Assembly: GCA_963836425.1 (NCBI GenBank)
Contig: CAWIJJ010000016.1
Location: 558,001-622,000, forward strand
Source of the DNA: CAWIJJ01 sp963836425
GTDB taxonomy: Bacteria > Acidobacteriota > Terriglobia > Bryobacterales > Bryobacteraceae
Reading direction: 5' to 3'
DNA: 64,000 nt
Made by a program: the position numbers and the translations under genes. The notes beneath the pieces are model-generated. The model was not told where the DNA came from and ran no database searches. It saw only the letters and a program-made list of their open reading frames with translations. Numbering within the stretch: the stretch's first letter is position 1; each line of letters starts with the position of its first letter. Of the stretch, positions 28,801 to 37,301 are shown one piece after another.

Positions 28801-29532
28801 CAAATCCAGTTGAACCGGCGCATGGGCCGCTTGCAGTGGAATGCCAACTACACCTGGTCGAAGACGATTACTTATAGCTTCAACCAGTGGGTAGACACAA
28901 AGTTGGGTAAGGACGTCACGAATCGTCCGCACGCTCTCAACTTCAACTTCGGGTACGACATCCCGAACGTCAGCCGCATCTGGTCCAACGCGTTTACGCG
29001 CCAGGCTCTGGACGGATGGAAGATCAACGGCAACGGTGCGATCTTCTCCGGCACCGGCATGACCATCGGCTGCTCGGCGCAGAGCGCTCCAGCCGGCTAC
29101 TGGACCGGCACGCCGACCGGCGGCATCCCGTTCCGCTGCCAGATGGGCGACAATATGTACCTTCCCGAGGGCCAGTTCCCCTCGGCGACGGAAGACACGC
29201 GGCTGCAGTTCCCGTTCAATAAGGCCAACTTCACGCTGCCCTCGATCGATTCCTGGGGCATCGGGAATACGCCTCCGACGCTGCTGTACGGACCGGGCGC
29301 CATCAACCTGGACCTCTCCGCGGCCAAAGAGTTCCGGTTCAGTGAGAGCAAGATCCTGGAATTCCGCGTGGAGAGCTTCAACGCCCTTAACCACTTCAAT
29401 CCGAACAACCCCAGCACGGGGTTGACTTACAACTTCAACACGGGTGCCCAGACCAATTCGAACTTCGGGGTGATCAGCGGCGCGCAGGTACAGGCGCGGC
29501 GCACGATTCTCTCCGCCAGGTTCCGGTTCTAG
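25894..29532 (+). CDS. TonB-dependent receptor with carboxypeptidase-like N-terminal domain
   Basis: 1212-residue outer-membrane receptor (Oar-like). GTG start at 25894 with a CCGGAGG ribosome site; signal peptide VKRRRVFALVFLLALALSLT...ASAQ. Residues about 30-115 are a carboxypeptidase regulatory-like domain (GQISGTVTDPSGAVMPGAAV; SFVFLGLVPGNYSI). The plug follows (ISIGLRQIEDTPTRGRNPLSL; NLDGVASQDSG; EYGGRTGGQLTFTIKSGT) and then a beta-barrel ending in an aromatic residue (SARFRF). Such receptors import large substrates, often glycans or peptides. The convergent GH2 gene could supply or use the ligand. A terminator follows the stop. Confidence 0.92.
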   Translation: MKRRRVFALVFLLALALSLTTVASAQSVTGQISGTVTDPSGAVMPGAAVQLTHTDSQQVRSFVTDSNGSFVFLGLVPGNYSIRISQPGFKAYDQKSINVSPQERVDLHQIKLEVGDVSSSVTVEASSVRVATDSSDRAISIGLRQIEDTPTRGRNPLSLIMTLPGVQTLAGNDFRGWSGGGIPGVNGGQTGQVILNLDGVASQDSGNLNPGYLSPSIDAIGEVKLLVSNYTAEYGGRTGGQLTFTIKSGTPQYHGSAYYYWRHEMFNANEWFNNKLNVVKPRYRYQNPGGTFGGPLLIPGTNFNKSRTKLFFFFSYDQLRNKNTINNTYTMPSALERTGDFSQSFTTTGVLIPIYDPTTQTPFAGNRVPASMISPAGQAMLNLFPLPDPLGTSLDPTGQRRYNYRATLPQSRPNVDKVLRVDYNLTSKLQTYARVLQDYQAVDGYAGTVGPAGGAWGQFPHSYHVQAAGAVATAVYTFSPNLINEFTWGVNRGKQGVNPLDEAASTAVGGTHTYEDNLLPLKGANGQAIPLPRINQGSNVLNLLPQVNFGFPSGFSAQSGGQGISSAPAFGHDSRWPFVGTDMVQSISDKVTWVKNNHNLKAGIYFERMARNVSVYSTYNTAGSYYFGSDRSSTLDTGFPYSNALVGSIFAYGDDNKKQINHARYNQLEWFLQDTWKVTRRLTLDPGIRFHRVGDLYSAGATLGLFRKEEYDPAKAGQLLFPACAVQTTGTCPTASRISINPQTGATFPYVRQGTFDASSYAATGTPFSGIHQYDSHFFNTPPIQLGPRMGFALDVFGNGKTAVRGGFGITVGRNWTVDDIGAAGVGTGPMAAPPNFQAPIILYTNFSNLASAPTLFTPQNVLGGSQDQETQTTYNWSASVQQDLGRGMILDVAYVGNALRHGYGRQIDFNAIPPFTVWNPRDGLVSTYKDPTSSGFYSTNLVRAMVGYAGYGQIPIWTYRGTNNYNALQIQLNRRMGRLQWNANYTWSKTITYSFNQWVDTKLGKDVTNRPHALNFNFGYDIPNVSRIWSNAFTRQALDGWKINGNGAIFSGTGMTIGCSAQSAPAGYWTGTPTGGIPFRCQMGDNMYLPEGQFPSATEDTRLQFPFNKANFTLPSIDSWGIGNTPPTLLYGPGAINLDLSAAKEFRFSESKILEFRVESFNALNHFNPNNPSTGLTYNFNTGAQTNSNFGVISGAQVQARRTILSARFRF

Positions 29533-29556
29533 GCAAGGGGTAGAGCGCAGCACTAA

Positions 29557-29593
29557 GCCCGGCGGCCGTTCAGGCGTCCGCCGGGCATTTTCT
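29557..29593 (+). terminator. Rho-independent terminator of TonB-receptor gene 1
   Basis: Perfect 9-bp stem GCCCGGCGG / CCGCCGGGC (29557-29565 and 29578-29586), 12-base loop, then a T-rich tail ATTTTCTTT. It starts 24 bases after the receptor stop. Confidence 0.8.
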
Positions 29594-32224
29594 TTACCGG
29601 CCGCCCGCCTGCGGCACCGCTTCGATAAAAGACTGCGCGGTTTCCAGCAGCCTTCTCTTGTAAGTGGCGGTCAGCTCGCGCCGCTCTCCCGGAAATAGCT
29701 CGAAGTAATTGTCCTCCCACAGCACCGGGTTAATATCCGGACCTCCGTTCCCTCGCCGTACGATCAGCCGCACGGCGACGGCCAGGTTCGATGAAGAATT
29801 CTCCACGGTCACATGCTCCACGCGCTCCGCACCTGCCTCTTCGGATCTCCAGGTTACATTCAGGCGGGCAGGCGGCAGCATTTCGAGCCCGGACAGGTCG
29901 GCATACGCGGTCATCGCGGTGTGCACGTTATCCGAGTTGTTCCAGTCGAACACGTCCGGCTGTGTCGAGAGCCAATAGAAATTCGAACTGACGAGGTCGC
30001 CGTTCGCATCGTTCAGGAAGAGACGTACGAAGTAGGTCCGCGATAGTTCCTGAAGCGCCGGCAGACTGAAGACCCGTGTCGAGCTGTCTTCGGGAATGTC
30101 GATGATTGCGCTCCGGGAGTATCGCTCAGAAAGGTCCAGATTGTATACCTTGGCCGTGACGGTGTAACCCGCAAACGAACGGTAGAGCGAATTAGCGACG
30201 GCAATGGACCGGTCATCGTATGAGTACTGCACGTGGAGAGGCTCGTTCGCCTTTTTGGTCCCGAAGTAGCCGCCGCCGGGGCGGAGATAGTAATCGTACA
30301 AATGCCACACGGTGGACGGCCAGGCGTTGTTCAGCATCCATTGAACGACTCCCGTGGAAACGTATTTATTGCGGCGGTATGCCTCGAACATCGCGCGCTC
30401 GCCCTCATAGGCGGCGAGCTGGCTCTTCGCCACAAAATCGTCGAGTCCGTTGACGGTGCCGTATCGGGCCTCGAGCGATGACCTGTAGAGTTGCATGTCG
30501 GGGTACCCCGGGCTTGCCGCATGGAATTGCCAGTAATCGTCCACGGGCCACAAATGGCCGGCCGGGAGCATCTCGCGCAACGACTCGAGTACCGGAATCG
30601 CAAACCCCGGGCTGGTTTCCGTGATGAAGCCGAACGCGCCGCCGCGCCGTGTATCTTCCAGCCAGTAACCGGGCGCGACATAGTCATAGGGGCCGGTCAT
30701 CTTCACCCCTGTCCAGCCCGCCCCGGGCGTATCGCGGTCGGTGGCGGAGGAAAGATAGGAGTGGGGCCACCGTTCCTCGCGAAACACTTCAAGGTAAACG
30801 CGCTCCGCTTCGGCCGTGGGCGATTCGTCGCTGCCGTAAAGGAAAACAAACACGCCGGCGTAGTTGCGAAGGCGGCGCAATTGCGAGCGCAACGACTCGG
30901 CGGCCATCGTATAGTCGTCCGGCTTCCACCGCGGCCACTGTTCCCAATAGCCGCAGCAGCACCAGCCCGGCATCACCATCAGCCCCAGCCGGTCGGCGGT
31001 CTCGAAGAAGTGGGGCGTCATCATCTTTCCTTCGAGCCGGACCGTATTGAGATGCATGTCGCGGGCATAGGTGAGTTCGTCCTCTTCGCGCTCGTCATCC
31101 ACCCGCATGAGCATGTCATGAGTCCAGCCGCCTCCTCGAATCAGGATGCGCTTACCATTGATGCGAAACAGCCGATTGCGGCGGGCGTCGAGCTCGGAAG
31201 TGAACTCGCGGATCCCGTAGCGCACCTCCTCGGCGTCGGAAACCGCGCCGCCGGCAATAAAATCCACGCGCAGGTCGTGCAGCGTCTGTGGACCGAGGCC
31301 GTAGGGCCACCAGAGCTCCGGATCCCGGACGTCGAGCTGCGGAAAATCCCGCGCTGTTAGCGCCACGGTCGCGGATTCGCCGGCCGCGAGATGCACCGGC
31401 CGCACCAGGTCCATGCCGAGCGTAGAGACGTGAAGCACGCCGTCCACCGCGTCCGCACCGTCGTTCTTCAGGTCGGCATAAACGGTGAGGTGGGCGAGGT
31501 CCAGGCTGCCTTCGACGCGTGTGACGATCTGCGTATTCCTGACTGTGACCGGGCCGCTTTCACGGATGAAGACGGCTCCCACCAGGCCCATGTCCTTGTC
31601 GGCGGGCAGCGGATTCCAGTCCACGAACGTCAGGCCAAGGTCATCTTCCCCCGGCGCGAAGACCTCCACGGCAAGCGCGTTGATGCCCGGGCCCGCGGCG
31701 GTTGTGATGTCGAACTCAAAGCTCCGGTACATGCCTGCGGCGGTCTCCGCGCCGGCGATCAACCGGCCGTTGACCCAGATATTCGCGCGGTAGTTGATGG
31801 AGTCGAAATGGAGGTAGAAGCGCCGTCCCGCGGCGCCCGGCGGGAGCCGGAACGTGGTCCGGTACCACCAGGAAACGGCAAACGGGCTGTCCGCCGGCAT
31901 GGGAAGGTTAGCGAACTGATCGCCGATTTCGTATTCGGTGCCTGGAACGGAGCGCAGGTTCATTCCGAAATTGGGATCGGGGTAAACGCCGTGGTCAACC
32001 AGCGCAGCCAGCACGGTGGAAGGCACTCGTGCGGCATACCAGGAGGTGGCGTCGAATGCCGCGGTGGAGATCCGCCCTCCTCCTTCCGGGACGGACGCCG
32101 AAGACTGGATACTCCACTGTTTGTCCAGGGGGATGCGGCCCGGGAGGGACATGCGGCGAACCTGCCCCAACCCGGCGCAGCTCAACAGGAGCGTGACGGG
32201 AAGCAGGGCGCAAAACGGTCTCAT
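29594..32224 (-). CDS. GH2 exo-beta-D-glucosaminidase-like lipoprotein
   Basis: 876-residue glycoside hydrolase family 2 enzyme. The signal peptide ends in LLSC, so it is probably lipid-anchored at Cys16. Domains: sugar-binding jelly roll (about 30-225), Ig-like (230-340), TIM barrel (340-610), then two C-terminal beta domains. The acid/base site is the unusual GSD (Asp466) and the nucleophile is Glu536 in ITETSPG. The chitosan-cleaving exo-beta-D-glucosaminidase group of GH2 uses Asp acid/base and Glu nucleophile in these contexts with near-identical spacing (family knowledge, recalled). Beta-mannosidase is the alternative. Convergent with the receptor and divergent from tdh. Confidence 0.8.
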   Translation of the reverse strand: MRPFCALLPVTLLLSCAGLGQVRRMSLPGRIPLDKQWSIQSSASVPEGGGRISTAAFDATSWYAARVPSTVLAALVDHGVYPDPNFGMNLRSVPGTEYEIGDQFANLPMPADSPFAVSWWYRTTFRLPPGAAGRRFYLHFDSINYRANIWVNGRLIAGAETAAGMYRSFEFDITTAAGPGINALAVEVFAPGEDDLGLTFVDWNPLPADKDMGLVGAVFIRESGPVTVRNTQIVTRVEGSLDLAHLTVYADLKNDGADAVDGVLHVSTLGMDLVRPVHLAAGESATVALTARDFPQLDVRDPELWWPYGLGPQTLHDLRVDFIAGGAVSDAEEVRYGIREFTSELDARRNRLFRINGKRILIRGGGWTHDMLMRVDDEREEDELTYARDMHLNTVRLEGKMMTPHFFETADRLGLMVMPGWCCCGYWEQWPRWKPDDYTMAAESLRSQLRRLRNYAGVFVFLYGSDESPTAEAERVYLEVFREERWPHSYLSSATDRDTPGAGWTGVKMTGPYDYVAPGYWLEDTRRGGAFGFITETSPGFAIPVLESLREMLPAGHLWPVDDYWQFHAASPGYPDMQLYRSSLEARYGTVNGLDDFVAKSQLAAYEGERAMFEAYRRNKYVSTGVVQWMLNNAWPSTVWHLYDYYLRPGGGYFGTKKANEPLHVQYSYDDRSIAVANSLYRSFAGYTVTAKVYNLDLSERYSRSAIIDIPEDSSTRVFSLPALQELSRTYFVRLFLNDANGDLVSSNFYWLSTQPDVFDWNNSDNVHTAMTAYADLSGLEMLPPARLNVTWRSEEAGAERVEHVTVENSSSNLAVAVRLIVRRGNGGPDINPVLWEDNYFELFPGERRELTATYKRRLLETAQSFIEAVPQAGGR

Positions 32225-32265
32225 AGGGTAGGGGTCTCCTGAGGACGCTTCGCGATCAGCGTATC

Positions 32266-33315
32266 ATGCCGCGCGCTATCGTAGTGACTGTGAAAGCACT
32301 CGTTAAGAGCAGGCGCGAGCCGGGACTTTGGCTCGAAGACGTAGAAGTCCCGTCGATCGGCATCAACGACGTACTCATCCGCGTGCTGCGCACCGGCATC
32401 TGCGGAACGGACGTACACATTTACAAATGGGACGAGTGGGCGCAGAAGACGATTCCCGTCCCCATGGCGGTCGGCCATGAATTTGTCGGGCGTATTGTGG
32501 AGGTCGGCTCGAACGTGTCCGACTTCTTCCCGGGCGACATCGTCAGCGGCGAGGGCCACGTCGTCTGCGGACGCTGCCGAAATTGTCTCGCGGGGCGGCG
32601 GCATCTGTGCGCGCACACCCGCGGCGTCGGCGTGAACCGGCCGGGAGCTTTTGCCGAATTCATCTCCCTGCCCATGACGAATATCTGGCGTCACCATGAA
32701 TCGATTTCGCTCGACGTGGCTTCCATCTTCGACCCCTTCGGCAACGCCGTACATACAGCGCTGTCATTTCCCGTCCTGGGCGAGGACGTGCTTGTCACCG
32801 GGGCCGGGCCGATCGGCATCATGGCGGCAGCGGTCGCCGCCCACGCCGGCGCGCGCTACACCGTGATCACCGACGTCAATCCTTACCGGCTCGAACTGGC
32901 CCGAAAGATGGAAGTTACGATGGCTGTGAATGTGCGTGAAGCCAGCCTCGGGGACGTGCAGAAACAGCTCGGCATGACCGAGGGCTTCGACGTCGGACTG
33001 GAGATGTCGGGCAACCCTTCGGGGTTTCGCGACATGCTGGCCAACATGAGCCACGGAGCCAAAATCGCGATGCTCGGCATCCCCTCCGAGCCCATGACCG
33101 TGGACTGGAACACGATCATCTTCAACATGCTCACGATCAAGGGCATTTACGGACGCGAAATGTACGAGACGTGGTACAAGATGACCGTCATGCTGCAATC
33201 CGGCCTGGACATCGAACCGGTCATCACGCACCGGTTTCCCTACACGGAGTTCGAAAAAGGCTTCGCAGCCATGATCTCGGGCAATTCCGGAAAAGTTGTC
33301 TTGAGCTGGGAGTAG
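32266..33315 (+). CDS. tdh: L-threonine 3-dehydrogenase
   Basis: 349-residue zinc-dependent medium-chain dehydrogenase that oxidises threonine to 2-amino-3-ketobutyrate with NAD. It is close to E. coli Tdh throughout: ICGTDVHIYKWDEW (catalytic zinc Cys46), GHEFVG (His71, Glu72), structural-zinc cysteines 101, 104, 107 and 115, GVGVNRPGAFAEF, IFDPFGNAVHTALSF, VTGAGPIGIMAAAVA, IKGIYGREMYETWYKM and SGKVVLSWE. The ATG at 32266 gives 8 residues more than E. coli; a GTG at 32290 matches the E. coli start exactly. The partner kbl is not adjacent. The glycine formed would feed the glycine cleavage system at 17994-22307. Confidence 0.95.
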   Translation: MPRAIVVTVKALVKSRREPGLWLEDVEVPSIGINDVLIRVLRTGICGTDVHIYKWDEWAQKTIPVPMAVGHEFVGRIVEVGSNVSDFFPGDIVSGEGHVVCGRCRNCLAGRRHLCAHTRGVGVNRPGAFAEFISLPMTNIWRHHESISLDVASIFDPFGNAVHTALSFPVLGEDVLVTGAGPIGIMAAAVAAHAGARYTVITDVNPYRLELARKMEVTMAVNVREASLGDVQKQLGMTEGFDVGLEMSGNPSGFRDMLANMSHGAKIAMLGIPSEPMTVDWNTIIFNMLTIKGIYGREMYETWYKMTVMLQSGLDIEPVITHRFPYTEFEKGFAAMISGNSGKVVLSWE

Positions 33316-33408
33316 CGCACTCATCAGCGCAGTTCCAGACCTTGAATTCGGAAGCGGGCAACTCGTCCGGGATGGTATATACTGCCTTCCCAGCAGGAGG
33401 GGCGGCCT

Positions 33409-34218
33409 ATGGCTATGCCGTCGAAGGTTGTATCCCGGACTCCGGACGTTGCCTGGAAGAACGGCCGTTTCGGCGCGACATCGCGCCGCGACCGGTGGTG
33501 GCTTTCGCCCCTGCTGGTCTTCCTCGGACTGGGCACGTTCCTGGTCTACGCCAACTGGGCCGCGTTCCAGAACCGGAATTACACGTTCGGACCCTACATC
33601 TCGCCCTTTTACTCTCCCGAATTGTTCGGCGATTCGCCGCACGCCTGGTTCGGGCCCAAACCGACATGGTATCCGGGCTTTCTGCCGTTTTCGCCCGCCC
33701 TGCTCATTCTGTGGATACCCGGCCTCTTCCGCTTCACCTGCTACTATTATCGCGGCGCCTATTACAAGGCATTTTGGGCCGATCCGCCGGCCTGTGCCGT
33801 GGCCGAGCCGCGCAAATCGTACCTCGGCGAACGCAGCTTTCCGCTGATCTTTCAAAATTTTCACCGCTACTTCCTGCGCCTCTCCTACCTGGTCTGGGGG
33901 GTCCTGGTTTATGACGCTGTCAAAGCGTTCTTCTTTTCCGACGGTTTCGGAATCGGCGTCGGCAGCCTGGTGCTTTCCATCAATGTCGTGCTGCTCGGCG
34001 GTTACGTCTTCGGATGTCATGCGTTCCGGCACCTGATTGGGGGCACCTTCGACCGCATCTCCGAACATCCGGTCCGGCACCGCCTCTACGACTGTGTGAG
34101 CTGCCTCAATGGAAACCACAAGAAGTGGGCATGGGCGAGTCTCGTTTCTGTCGGGTTCTCCGACCTGTATGTGCGGCTGTGCTCCCTGGGAATCTGGTCC
34201 GATTGGAGAATTTTTTGA
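33409..34218 (+). CDS. Probable succinate dehydrogenase membrane subunit (unusual, 5 helices)
   Basis: 269-residue integral membrane protein upstream of sdhA and sdhB in the same operon. Five hydrophobic helices are visible at about 30-52, 88-110, 150-170, 180-205 and 243-262, resembling the five-helix dihaem cytochrome b of fumarate reductases rather than the three-helix SdhC/SdhD. Candidate haem ligands: the His in QNFHRYFLRL, FGCHAFRHL and SEHPVRHRL, and the His in NGNHKKW. It shows little likeness to classical SdhC, so the assignment rests on position and topology. AGGAGGGG ribosome site; a TATACT -10 box at 33378-33383. Confidence 0.65.
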   Translation: MAMPSKVVSRTPDVAWKNGRFGATSRRDRWWLSPLLVFLGLGTFLVYANWAAFQNRNYTFGPYISPFYSPELFGDSPHAWFGPKPTWYPGFLPFSPALLILWIPGLFRFTCYYYRGAYYKAFWADPPACAVAEPRKSYLGERSFPLIFQNFHRYFLRLSYLVWGVLVYDAVKAFFFSDGFGIGVGSLVLSINVVLLGGYVFGCHAFRHLIGGTFDRISEHPVRHRLYDCVSCLNGNHKKWAWASLVSVGFSDLYVRLCSLGIWSDWRIF

Positions 34219-34219
34219 T

Positions 34220-36034
34220 ATGGCGGAATACCGGACGCACGCCTACGACGTCCTGATTATCGGCGCGGGCGGCGCAGGACTGAGGGCGGCGATCGAGGCG
34301 GCGGCTTCGGGCCTCAAAGTCGGTGTGGTAACGAAGTCGCTGCTGGGAAAAGCGCACACCGTAATGGCCGAGGGCGGCATCGCCGCGGCTCTGGCCAACG
34401 TGGACGACCGCGATAACTGGCGCGTCCACTTTTCCGATACGATGCGCGGCGGGCAGTATCTCAACAACTGGCGAATGGCCGAACTGCACGCGAAGGAGGC
34501 GCCCGAGCGCGTCCGCGAACTGGAGGCGTGGGGAGCCCTTTTCGACCGCACCAAAGACGGCCGCATTCTTCAACGCAATTTCGGCGGACATCGTTATCCG
34601 CGCCTCGCACATGTTGGCGACCGCACCGGCCTCGAAATGATCCGCACCCTCCAGGATCACGGCATCCACAAGGGCATGGAAGTGCACATGGAGTGCACCG
34701 TGCTCACGCTGCTGGTGGATTCCGGCCGCATTGCGGGCGCGTTCGGGTACGATCGCGAGAAGGGCCATTTCCTGTTGTGGCCTGCGCGTGCCGTAGTCAT
34801 CGCCACCGGCGGCATCGGGCGCGCGTTCAAGATCACCAGCAACAGTTGGGAGTACACCGGGGACGGATTGGCGCTCGCATATCGCGCCGGCGCCGAACTT
34901 CTCGACATGGAATTCGTTCAGTTTCATCCCACCGGGATGGTGTGGCCCATCAGCGTGCGCGGCATTCTGGTAACGGAGGGCGTTCGCGGGGAAGGGGGCG
35001 TTCTGCGCAACAAAGAGGGCCGCCGCTTCATGTTCGACGAAATCCCGGAGCTCTATAGGGAGCAGACCGCGGACACCGAAGAGGAAGGCTGGCGCTACAC
35101 GCAGGGCGACAGGAACGCCCGCCGTCCACCCGAACTGCTCACTCGGGATCACGTGGCGCGGTGTATCAATCGCGAAGTGAAGGCCGGCCGCGGCTCGCCG
35201 CATGGCGGTGTGTTCCTGGACATTGCCTGGATCAAGGAGCGCCTGCCTCAGGGCGCGGAACACATCAAGCGAAAGCTTCCCAGCATGTATCACCAGTTCA
35301 AGCAGCTTGCGGATATCGACATCACGGTGGAGGCGATGGAGGTCGGGCCCACCACGCACTACATGATGGGCGGCATCCGCGTGGACGGAGATTCGCAGAT
35401 GTCCAGCGTGCCCGGTCTCTTTGCCGCCGGCGAGGCGGCAGCGGGGCTCCACGGCGCAAATCGTCTGGGCGGCAACTCCCTCTCCGACCTGCTCGTGTTC
35501 GGAAAGCGGGCCGGGCAGTTCGCAGCGGAATTCGCCAGGACAAACGCCGCACCGGCGGTGGACGATGCGCAAATTCAGGCAGCCGCCGGTGCTGCCCTGC
35601 GCCCTTTCGAACAAGGGCCCACGGCCGGGAATCCCTACCAGATTCAGTATGACCTCCAGGAATGTATGCAGGGCCTTGTCGGTATCGTGCGCACGGAGAA
35701 CGAAATGCGCCAGGCACTCGATTCGATTCAGCAACTGGGCGAACGCGCAGACTCCGCCGGAATTTCGGGAAACCGGCAGTACAACAACGGCTGGCACACG
35801 GCTATGGACATCCCCAACATGTTGACCGTTTCGGAAGCCGTCACGCGCGCCGCCCTGCTCCGTGAGGAGAGCCGCGGCGCGCAGTTTCGCGAAGATTTCC
35901 CCGAGAAGGACCCGGAGTGGGGGAGACACAATATCATCGTCCGGCGAGGCGGCTCCGGAGAGATGCTGGTGGAGAAGCGTCCCACCGTGCCGCTGCCGGG
36001 TGAGCTCCAGGCCATCATCGAGGAGATGAAGTGA
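34220..36034 (+). CDS. sdhA: Succinate dehydrogenase / fumarate reductase flavoprotein subunit
   Basis: 604-residue flavoprotein that interconverts succinate and fumarate. FAD-binding GAGGAG (15-20); the His that binds FAD covalently is His46 in KAHTVMAEGGIAA; substrate-site motifs MEFVQFHPTGM, RGEGGVLRNKEGRRFM, TRDHVARCI and THYMMGGIRVDGD are present. Start at ATG 34220, with GGAG about 11 bases upstream. The stop overlaps the sdhB start (TGATG). Direction of reaction in the cell is not decided by the sequence. Confidence 0.95.
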   Translation: MAEYRTHAYDVLIIGAGGAGLRAAIEAAASGLKVGVVTKSLLGKAHTVMAEGGIAAALANVDDRDNWRVHFSDTMRGGQYLNNWRMAELHAKEAPERVRELEAWGALFDRTKDGRILQRNFGGHRYPRLAHVGDRTGLEMIRTLQDHGIHKGMEVHMECTVLTLLVDSGRIAGAFGYDREKGHFLLWPARAVVIATGGIGRAFKITSNSWEYTGDGLALAYRAGAELLDMEFVQFHPTGMVWPISVRGILVTEGVRGEGGVLRNKEGRRFMFDEIPELYREQTADTEEEGWRYTQGDRNARRPPELLTRDHVARCINREVKAGRGSPHGGVFLDIAWIKERLPQGAEHIKRKLPSMYHQFKQLADIDITVEAMEVGPTTHYMMGGIRVDGDSQMSSVPGLFAAGEAAAGLHGANRLGGNSLSDLLVFGKRAGQFAAEFARTNAAPAVDDAQIQAAAGAALRPFEQGPTAGNPYQIQYDLQECMQGLVGIVRTENEMRQALDSIQQLGERADSAGISGNRQYNNGWHTAMDIPNMLTVSEAVTRAALLREESRGAQFREDFPEKDPEWGRHNIIVRRGGSGEMLVEKRPTVPLPGELQAIIEEMK

Positions 36035-36771
36035 TGGCGAAACAGGCTCTGTTCCGCATCTGGCGCGGCGGTCCCGATGGCGGCGCCTTTCAGGATTACC
36101 CGACTCCCGTGGACGAAGGCATGGTCGTGCTCGACGCGGTGCACCGCATTCAGGCCAATCAGGCGCCCGACCTGGCTGTACGCTGGAACTGCAAAGCCGG
36201 CAAATGCGGCTCTTGCTCCGCCGAAATCAACGGCATGCCGAAGCTGATGTGCATGACCCGGCTCAGCCAGTTGAATCTGGACATGCCTGTGATCGTGGAG
36301 CCGATGCGCGCCTTTCCCTCTATCCGCGACCTGGTGACCGATGTGTCCTGGAACTTTCGCGCCAAGAAGACGATTAAGCCGTTCCGCCCGCGTTCACCCG
36401 ACGCTCCGGACGGCACGTGGCGCATGCAGCAGGCCGACGTCGACAGGGTGCAGGAGTTCCGCAAGTGCATCGAGTGTTTCCTGTGCCAGGATGTCTGCCA
36501 CGTTCTGCGGGAGCACCATAAATTCGACGAGTTCATCGGCCCGCGGTTCTTCACCTACGCCGCCGCCCTGGAAATGCACCCCCTCGACACGGAAGACCGT
36601 GTCCGCGATCTCAAGGACAAACACAGCATCGGCTACTGCAACATCACCACCTGCTGCCGGCAGGTTTGTCCCGAATTCATCACCATCACCGAGAACGCCA
36701 TCATCCCCCTCAAAGAGCGGGTGGTGGACGAGTTCTTCGACCCTTTCAAAAAACTGCTTCACATACTCTGA
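36034..36771 (+). CDS. sdhB: Succinate dehydrogenase / fumarate reductase iron-sulfur subunit
   Basis: 245-residue iron-sulfur protein. The [2Fe-2S] site is Cys53, Cys58, Cys61 and Cys73 (CKAGKCGSCSAEINGMPKLMC). The second domain has CIECFLCQDVC (Cys145-155) and C-N-I-T-T-C-C-R-Q-V-C-P (202-213), which supply the [4Fe-4S] and [3Fe-4S] ligands. It carries electrons from SdhA to the membrane subunit. ATG at 36034 overlaps the sdhA stop. Confidence 0.95.
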   Translation: MAKQALFRIWRGGPDGGAFQDYPTPVDEGMVVLDAVHRIQANQAPDLAVRWNCKAGKCGSCSAEINGMPKLMCMTRLSQLNLDMPVIVEPMRAFPSIRDLVTDVSWNFRAKKTIKPFRPRSPDAPDGTWRMQQADVDRVQEFRKCIECFLCQDVCHVLREHHKFDEFIGPRFFTYAAALEMHPLDTEDRVRDLKDKHSIGYCNITTCCRQVCPEFITITENAIIPLKERVVDEFFDPFKKLLHIL

Positions 36772-36783
36772 CAGGGAGGTTCC

Positions 36784-37284
36784 ATGTTCGCGCTTAAACC
36801 GATTTCTCAGGAATGCATCCCCGGCGCTCTGGCAAGAGCCGAGCGTTACCGGCTGCTCAATGAGCCGGGCGAAGCCGAAAGCATTTGTCAGGACATCCTC
36901 TGCATTCAGCCCGACAACCGCGAGGCCATGGTCAGTTTGTTGCTTGCCCTGACCGATCAGATCGCTTACAACTCGCGTGCCTTCGCCGAAGCACTCAGCA
37001 TCGCAAACCACTTCGAAGCTCCCTATGACCGCGCTTATTACGCGGGCATCGCCTGGGAACGCAGGGCAAAAGCGCTCCACAGCGGCAGCGGTCACAGCGC
37101 CAATAACTACGCCTACGACTGGCTGATATCCGCGCTGAACCTGTTCGAAGAGGCGGAGCGCCTGCGCGCCCCCGGCAACGACGATCCGGTACTCCGCTGG
37201 AACGCCTGCGTCCGTTATCTCGATTGCCACCGGGAACTCTCGCCCGCGGCGGACGAGGTGCCGAGTCCGATCGTCTCGGAGTGA
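36784..37284 (+). CDS. TPR-like protein following sdhB
   Basis: 166-residue cytoplasmic protein with no named family. Residues 10-60 look like a tetratricopeptide pair (ALARAERYRLLNEPGEAES; CIQPDNREAMVSLLLAL), and the rest is helical with several conserved-looking aromatic residues (YDRAYYAGIAWERRAKAL). A strong ribosome site (CAGGAGG) lies 6 bases upstream and only 12 bases separate it from sdhB, so it probably belongs to the operon. It may assist assembly of the complex, but this is inference from position. Confidence 0.72.
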   Translation: MFALKPISQECIPGALARAERYRLLNEPGEAESICQDILCIQPDNREAMVSLLLALTDQIAYNSRAFAEALSIANHFEAPYDRAYYAGIAWERRAKALHSGSGHSANNYAYDWLISALNLFEEAERLRAPGNDDPVLRWNACVRYLDCHRELSPAADEVPSPIVSE

Positions 37285-37301
37285 AAGGTTCACGCCGTCC
37301 G

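Noticed and set aside
27034..29553. 839-residue open frame antisense to TonB receptor 1
   Set aside because: Composition is Arg/Val/Ala-rich with no family motif; it is the complement of a well-supported receptor gene in GC-rich DNA.
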